Source: an uncultured Alphaproteobacteria bacterium (GTDB lineage: Bacteria; Pseudomonadota; Alphaproteobacteria; Reyranellales; Reyranellaceae). Taken from it: a DNA stretch of 6,154 bases. The notes under the pieces were generated by a model. It was not told the DNA's origin and did not search any database. It worked only from the letters and a program-made list of their open reading frames with translations. Both the position numbers and the translations under genes were made by a program. Of the stretch, positions 4,156 to 6,154 are shown in pieces (position 1 is the stretch's first letter; each line of letters begins with the position of its first letter). The DNA lies in the NCBI GenBank assembly GCA_903929895.1, contig CAIYWM010000128.1:1-6154 (forward strand), in the 5' to 3' direction.

Positions 4156-6154
4156 ATGACCGACGACGTACTGCTCACAATCCTGATCGTTCTTCCCTTC
4201 GTGGGCAGCCTCCTCGCTGCGACGTTCCGGCCCAACGCGCGTAATTCGGAAGCGTGGTTGGCCGGCGGCGTGGCCCTGATCTGCCTTTTCCTGCTGATAT
4301 CCGCCTATCCTGCGATCGTCGAGCGCGGGGTGCTCCGCAGCGAGGCCGAATGGATTCCCGCGCTGGGCCTGAGCTTTACCCTGCGCCTCGATGGCTTCGC
4401 CTGGATGTTCGCCCTGCTGGTGACGGGCATCGGATTCCTGGTCGTGCTCTATGCGCGCTATTACATGTCGCCGAACGACCCGGTGCCGCGCTTCTTCTCG
4501 TTCCTGCTCGCCTTCATGGGGAGCATGCTCGGGATCGTCATCGCCGGGAACCTGATCATCCTCCTGTTCTTCTGGGAACTGACCAGCATCTTCTCGTTCC
4601 TGCTGATCGGATACTGGCATCACACGGCCGGCGCGCGCGACGGCGCGCGCATGGCCCTCGTCGTCACCGGCTTCGGCGGCGTGGCGCTGCTGGCCGGAGT
4701 CATCCTGATCGGACAGATCGTGGGCAGCTACGATCTCGACCAGGTGCTGGCCTCCGGCGAGGCCATCCGCTCGCACGTTCTCTATCTGCCGGCCCTCATT
4801 CTCATCCTGCTCGGCACGCTGACCAAGAGCGCGCAGTTCCCGTTCCACTTCTGGCTGCCCAATGCCATGGCGGCGCCGACTCCGGTCTCGGCGCTGCTCC
4901 ATTCGGCGACCATGGTGAAGGCCGGCGTCTTCCTCCTGACGCGCCTGTGGCCGGTCATGGCCGGGACGCCCGAATGGTTCTGGCTCCTGGGACTCGCCGG
5001 CATGGCGGCGCTCCTGCTGGGCGCCTTCTTCGCCATCTTCCAGCACGACCTCAAGGGGCTCCTCGCCTATTCGACGATCAGCCACCTCGGCCTGATCACC
5101 ATGCTGCTCAGTCTCGGCAGCCCGCTGGGGGCCGTTGCCGCCATCTTCCACATGATGAACCACGCGACCTTCAAGGCCTCGCTGTTCATGGCTGCCGGCA
5201 TCATCGACCACGAGACCGGCACGCGCGACATGCGCAAGCTGGGAGGCCTGTTCCACTACATGCCGGTCACCGCCACGCTGGCCATGGTGGCGAGCGCGGC
5301 TATGGCGGGCGTGCCGCTCCTCAACGGGTTCCTGTCGAAGGAAATGTTCTTCGCCGAGGCGATCGAAACCCACGTCCACTCGCTGCTCGACACCTCGCAG
5401 CCCTACGTCGCGGTCCTGGCCAGCACCTTCGCCGTGACCTATTCGCTGCGCTTCATCCATTCCGTGTTCTTCGGCGCCAAGCCCCTCGACCTGCCGCGCG
5501 AGCCGCACGAGCCGCCGTTCTGGATGCGCGTTCCGAGCATGTTCCTGGTGCTGGCCTGCCTGGTGGTCGGCATCTTTCCGGCGGCGACCGTCGGCCCCTA
5601 CCTGCTCACGGCGGTGCAGTCGGTGCTGGGGACCCGCACGCCGGTCTTCAGTCTGGCCATCTGGCACGGGTTCAACCTGCCCCTGATCATGAGCGCGGTA
5701 GCGCTTGTTGCCGGGGCGCTGCTGTACCTCGCGCTCAGGAACTACCTGCAGCACAGCCCGGTGGGACCGCCGGTGCTGCGGCACCTGAATGGCCGGCATC
5801 TGTTCGAACGAGGCGTGATCGTCCTGTCCCTGAAATGGTCGCGGGCCGCCGAGATGGTGTTCAGCACGCGCCGCCTGCAGCCCCAGCTGCGGATCCTGCT
5901 GCTGGCAGCCGCCCTCGCGGCGTTTGTGCCGATCTCGATGGGCAGCCTCGGCCTGCGAGGACCGGATTGGCGCGACCTCGACCCCGCGCTCGCCCTGGTC
6001 TGGCTGGCCGGCGCCGGCTGCGCAATCGGCGCCGCGCACGAGGCCAAGTATCATCGACTGGTCGCGCTCGTCCTGCTGGGCGGGGCCGGCCTCGCCACCT
6101 GCATCACCTTCGCCTGGTTCTCCGCGGCCGACCTCGCGCTGACGCAGCTCCTGG
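4156..6154 (+). CDS. mrpA: Mrp-type Na+/H+ antiporter subunit A, N-terminal part (runs off the right edge)
   Basis: The frame is open from ATG 4156 to the window end (666 codons). The product is a polytopic inner-membrane protein related to NuoL of complex I. MrpA is the large subunit of the multi-subunit Mrp/Mnh/Pha antiporter, which exchanges cytoplasmic Na+ (or K+) for external protons. A Proton_antipo_N-like region (about 65-120) precedes a Proton_antipo_M core (about 130-430) carrying Glu141 in FFWELTSIFSFLL, Lys224 and His231 in TLTKSAQFPFHFWLP, Lys254, His310 after the Lys300 block, and MNHATFKASLF (334-344); the TM5 Glu and TM7 Lys are the conserved proton-path charges. Residues 609-666 (ending FAWFSAADLALTQLL) begin the C-terminal DUF4040/MbhD-type region, which separates MrpA from shorter NuoL-like proteins. 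B. subtilis MrpA has about 800 residues; alphaproteobacterial PhaA may be fused to subunit B, which cannot be judged here. An in-frame TAG (4111-4113) with no other start after it supports ATG 4156; the ribosome site (AAGG, 4149-4152, 3 nt away) is weak. Confidence 0.94.
   Translation, partial: MTDDVLLTILIVLPFVGSLLAATFRPNARNSEAWLAGGVALICLFLLISAYPAIVERGVLRSEAEWIPALGLSFTLRLDGFAWMFALLVTGIGFLVVLYARYYMSPNDPVPRFFSFLLAFMGSMLGIVIAGNLIILLFFWELTSIFSFLLIGYWHHTAGARDGARMALVVTGFGGVALLAGVILIGQIVGSYDLDQVLASGEAIRSHVLYLPALILILLGTLTKSAQFPFHFWLPNAMAAPTPVSALLHSATMVKAGVFLLTRLWPVMAGTPEWFWLLGLAGMAALLLGAFFAIFQHDLKGLLAYSTISHLGLITMLLSLGSPLGAVAAIFHMMNHATFKASLFMAAGIIDHETGTRDMRKLGGLFHYMPVTATLAMVASAAMAGVPLLNGFLSKEMFFAEAIETHVHSLLDTSQPYVAVLASTFAVTYSLRFIHSVFFGAKPLDLPREPHEPPFWMRVPSMFLVLACLVVGIFPAATVGPYLLTAVQSVLGTRTPVFSLAIWHGFNLPLIMSAVALVAGALLYLALRNYLQHSPVGPPVLRHLNGRHLFERGVIVLSLKWSRAAEMVFSTRRLQPQLRILLLAAALAAFVPISMGSLGLRGPDWRDLDPALALVWLAGAGCAIGAAHEAKYHRLVALVLLGGAGLATCITFAWFSAADLALTQLL

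Noticed and set aside
3994..6054. Long open frame on the minus strand opposite mrpA (686 codons)
   Set aside because: The product is an extremely Gln/Arg/Glu/His-rich, low-complexity string with no recognisable domain, as expected for the antisense of a GC-rich, Leu-rich membrane protein gene. The plus-strand frame gives a clear MrpA.
4156..6154. A DabB/MpsA-type NuoL-like subunit of an inorganic carbon uptake system, tempting because of the nearby carbonic anhydrase
   Set aside because: The protein is already over 660 residues and enters a DUF4040/MbhD-type C-terminal region, which is a feature of MrpA and not of the shorter DabB proteins. Seeing a DUF2309 gene next door would reopen the question.
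1..6154. tRNA, rRNA, CRISPR array, insertion sequence or attachment site
   Set aside because: No cloverleaf-like segment, regularly spaced repeats, transposase or terminal inverted repeats were seen; all long coding regions are accounted for.

Overview
The window looks like chromosomal DNA from a GC-rich proteobacterium, most likely an alphaproteobacterium. The basis is strongly G/C-biased third codon positions and the gene families present (a TTC38/StaR-like repeat protein, a Tat-exported beta-carbonic anhydrase, a cofactor-free haloperoxidase and an Mrp/Pha antiporter). The assignment is an inference; there is no rRNA or other marker gene here. No mobile element, CRISPR array, tRNA or rRNA was seen.

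Layout from left to right. (1) Positions 1-705, minus strand: the N-terminal 235 residues of a major facilitator superfamily (MFS) transporter, cut by the left edge. (2) 706-839: a divergent intergenic region. (3) 840-2168, plus strand: a 442-residue tetratricopeptide-like protein of the TTC38/StaR-like family. (4) 2169-2265: a short spacer with a weak hairpin plus T-tract and possible promoter elements. (5) 2266-2970, plus strand: a 234-residue beta-class carbonic anhydrase with a twin-arginine signal peptide, so probably periplasmic. (6) 2978-3008: a perfect 12-bp-stem hairpin between convergent genes. (7) 3022-3852, minus strand: a 276-residue alpha/beta hydrolase of the non-heme chloroperoxidase/arylesterase type. 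(8) 3853-4155: a 303-bp divergent regulatory region with two inverted repeats and an 11-bp tandem repeat. (9) 4156-6154, plus strand: the first 666 residues of MrpA, the large subunit of an Mrp-type Na+/H+ antiporter, cut by the right edge; the rest of an mrp operon probably follows.

The genes do not form one obvious pathway. The carbonic anhydrase (CO2/bicarbonate and proton exchange outside the inner membrane) and the antiporter (pH and sodium homeostasis) could both bear on pH control, but they are not co-transcribed: the hydrolase lies between them on the other strand. I found no convincing undescribed system. The items most worth a second look are the histidine-rich conserved core of the TTC38-like protein, the cysteine pair ahead of the carbonic anhydrase Tat motif, and the inverted and tandem repeats in the hydrolase-mrpA intergenic region.
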